This document shows, piece by piece, positions 62,474-64,000 of a stretch of 64,000 nt of DNA (position 1 is the first letter of the stretch; every line of letters starts with the position of its first letter). This DNA is from Bacillota bacterium (lineage in GTDB: Bacteria > Bacillota > Clostridia > Christensenellales > Aristaeellaceae): the NCBI GenBank assembly GCA_023421395.1, contig JAEZTL010000004.1:1-64000 (forward strand), written 5' to 3'. The notes beneath the pieces were generated by a model, which saw only the letters and a list, made by a program, of their open reading frames with translations, did no database searches and was not told the DNA's origin. The position numbers and the translations under genes are program-made.

Positions 62474-64000
62474 ATGAAAGTAAAACTGCTTGCCGCGCTG
62501 CTTGCCGCGCTCATGACGCTGACCGCCTGCGGGTTCATCGCCGTCGACGACGACGGGGAGACCGTGCTGAGCCGGGTCATGAGCGGGACGGCACACAGCG
62601 AGTCCCGAACGACGCCGACGCCTTCGGCGACACAGACGACATACGCGGATGTCGAGATTCAGACGCGCCTGATCGAGCTCGGCTTTCTGACGGGAACCGC
62701 GGACGGAATATTCGGGCCGCGCTCCACAGAGGCGCTCAAGGCGTTCCAGACGTTCTGCGGCTTTGAGGCGACGGGCGAAAAGGACGAAAAGACGCTTGAA
62801 GTGCTTTTCGGCGACGAATCGGCGCTCCCCACCCCCTCCCCCACGCCGCTGGCCAACGGTGCGCGCGACGACGAGACGGTCACAACCGTCAAGGACATCC
62901 AGACAAGGCTCATCGAGCTTGACTACCTTACCGGCACGGCCGACGGCATCTTCGGCGCGGGCACGGAGGCCGCCATTCGGGAATTCCAGGAAGCGAACGG
63001 CCTGACCGCAACCGGCGCGGCGGATGCGAATACCCTCGTCCAGCTGAACGCGGTTTCCGCCATTCCGAAGCCGACGCCGGAGCCGACCCCCCGGGCCAGA
63101 GGCGCCAAGGGCGACGAAATCAAGCTCATTCAGCAGGCTTTGCAGGTCATGGGCTTCATGAGCGGCTCGGCCGACGGCGATTTCGGCGGCGGAACCGAGA
63201 CGGCGGTGAAACTCTATCAGCAGTACGTGCACGACCGGGAGGTCGCCTACTACGAGGCGAACCCCACCCCCTCCCCGACGCCCACCATCGCTCCGACCCC
63301 CGAACCCACTCTGGAGCCCACCGCGACCCCGGACGCGACGGCGGGCATCACGCTCTTGAATGAAACGGAGCAGCCCGAGGTAACGGACGAGCCCATCGGG
63401 ACTGGCACCGAAGCTACCGTCGAGCCCACCCCGACGCCCTACGAGCCGGACGGCATCGTGACCGACGATCTCATGGCGGACATCATCTCCATGAAAAACG
63501 TCACCCTCTACGTCGAGGATCTCGCGCGCGGCGCGGCGACCAACGCGGACGAGGTGACGCGCCTCCAGCGCAGGCTTGCGTCCCTCTGGTACCTCTCCAG
63601 CTACAACGGCATCGACGGCCAGTTTGGCGCGGGCACCGAGGCCGCCATCAAGTACTTCCAGAAGCGCAACAGCCTCGAGCAGACCGGTGTCGCGGACGAG
63701 GCCACCCAGCGGCTGATGTATTCCTCCGCCGCCATCAAGTCCGACCGTCCCGCGAACCCCTACAAGGTCAAGATTTCCGTGGCTGACCAGAAGGTGTACG
63801 TCTATGAATGGGTCGCGGGCGACTATACGAAGCTTGTGAAGTCCATGGTCTGCTCCACCGGCACCAAGACCAATCCCACCCCCTACGGCACATGGGCCGC
63901 GGGCGGGCCTGTGGGCAGGTGGTACTACTTCAAGGAATTTGACTGCTGGGCCCAGTATGGCTACGTCATCGTGGGAGGCATCATGTTCCATTCGGTGCTC
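62474..64000 (+). CDS. Lipoprotein with four peptidoglycan-binding domains and an L,D-transpeptidase domain, cut by the window edge
   Basis: The start ATG 62474 follows AGAGGTG. A lipobox (LTAC) ends the signal peptide. Four PG_binding_1 units lie at about residues 55-110, 133-180, 215-260 and 355-410 (IQTRLIELGFLTGTADGIFG, IQTRLIELDYLTGTADGIFG and so on), linked by PTPEPTP stretches. A YkuD-like domain begins near residue 430 (YKVKISVADQKVYVYEW, TPYGTWAAGG). Its His is visible in IMFHSVL, but the catalytic Cys lies past the edge. Such enzymes cross-link peptidoglycan (3-3 bonds). At least 509 residues are visible. Confidence 0.9.
   Translation, partial: MKVKLLAALLAALMTLTACGFIAVDDDGETVLSRVMSGTAHSESRTTPTPSATQTTYADVEIQTRLIELGFLTGTADGIFGPRSTEALKAFQTFCGFEATGEKDEKTLEVLFGDESALPTPSPTPLANGARDDETVTTVKDIQTRLIELDYLTGTADGIFGAGTEAAIREFQEANGLTATGAADANTLVQLNAVSAIPKPTPEPTPRARGAKGDEIKLIQQALQVMGFMSGSADGDFGGGTETAVKLYQQYVHDREVAYYEANPTPSPTPTIAPTPEPTLEPTATPDATAGITLLNETEQPEVTDEPIGTGTEATVEPTPTPYEPDGIVTDDLMADIISMKNVTLYVEDLARGAATNADEVTRLQRRLASLWYLSSYNGIDGQFGAGTEAAIKYFQKRNSLEQTGVADEATQRLMYSSAAIKSDRPANPYKVKISVADQKVYVYEWVAGDYTKLVKSMVCSTGTKTNPTPYGTWAAGGPVGRWYYFKEFDCWAQYGYVIVGGIMFHSVL

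Noticed and set aside
1..64000. tRNA, rRNA, integrase, transposase or phage genes
   Set aside because: I looked for TPsiC-arm and CCA ends, transposase DDE patterns and phage structural genes and saw none. The holin-like protein at 61.4 kb belongs to a family common on chromosomes.

Overview
This 64 kb window is GC-rich, gene-dense bacterial chromosome. The gene set suggests an anaerobic Clostridia-type Firmicute: two glycyl radical enzymes with their activases, an orphan sodium-pumping decarboxylase membrane pair, a membrane pyrophosphatase, CarD, ComFB, VanZ and HelD proteins, a one-chain iron-sulfur L-serine dehydratase, and several secreted proteins built from peptidoglycan-binding domains joined by Pro-Thr-Glu linkers. 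Christensenellales or a relative is my guess at the order. No rRNA, tRNA, CRISPR array, phage or transposase gene was seen.

Layout. 1-5.9 kb: secreted or cell-wall proteins on the minus strand, with two consensus promoters and a leader that carries a terminator-like stem. 6.6-8.8 kb: H+-pyrophosphatase. 8.8-12.6 kb: a six-gene run with mostly 4-nt overlaps (DUF134 regulator, Mrp-type ATPase, two NifX-type proteins, two MinD-ferredoxin ATPases), resembling the ORP cluster of Desulfovibrio. 12.7-19.0 kb: a hydroxyproline/proline-peptide operon on the minus strand (activase, HypD-type glycyl radical dehydratase, P5C dehydrogenase, M24 aminopeptidase), with a HTH-cupin regulator divergent from it. 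20.3-25.1 kb: LRR secreted protein, oadG/oadB, comFB, carD.

25.4-33.2 kb: a sugar-type ABC importer, a UroD-family protein, a degenerate histidine-kinase fragment, and a YesN/YesM-like two-component pair. 33.4-48.0 kb: the most interesting region. A glycyl radical enzyme with a non-standard Gly-Cys-Asn-Asp active-site loop and its activase diverge from a YtfQRT-YjfF-like furanose importer, followed by SIS, phosphotriesterase-family, GH2, zinc dehydrogenase and Gfo/Idh genes. The intergenic region holds two copies of a TATGT-N4-ACATA palindrome, one on each side, so both arms may share one regulator. 48.2-57.8 kb: a minus-strand series with a PuuR-like regulator, potABCD, M29 aminopeptidase, DapA-family lyase, serine dehydratase and aldehyde dehydrogenase, interrupted by a G21-C17 tract that may be an assembly join. 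57.9-64 kb: HelD helicase bracketed by two copies of an inverted-repeat element, then an RluA-type enzyme, a holin-like membrane protein, an unknown protein, and an L,D-transpeptidase that runs off the right edge.

Integration. The window reads as catabolism of peptides and host- or plant-derived small molecules (hydroxyproline, polyamines, serine, furanose-like sugars) feeding an anaerobic metabolism that conserves energy with ion pumps. All functions are read from the sequence by eye; no database search was run.
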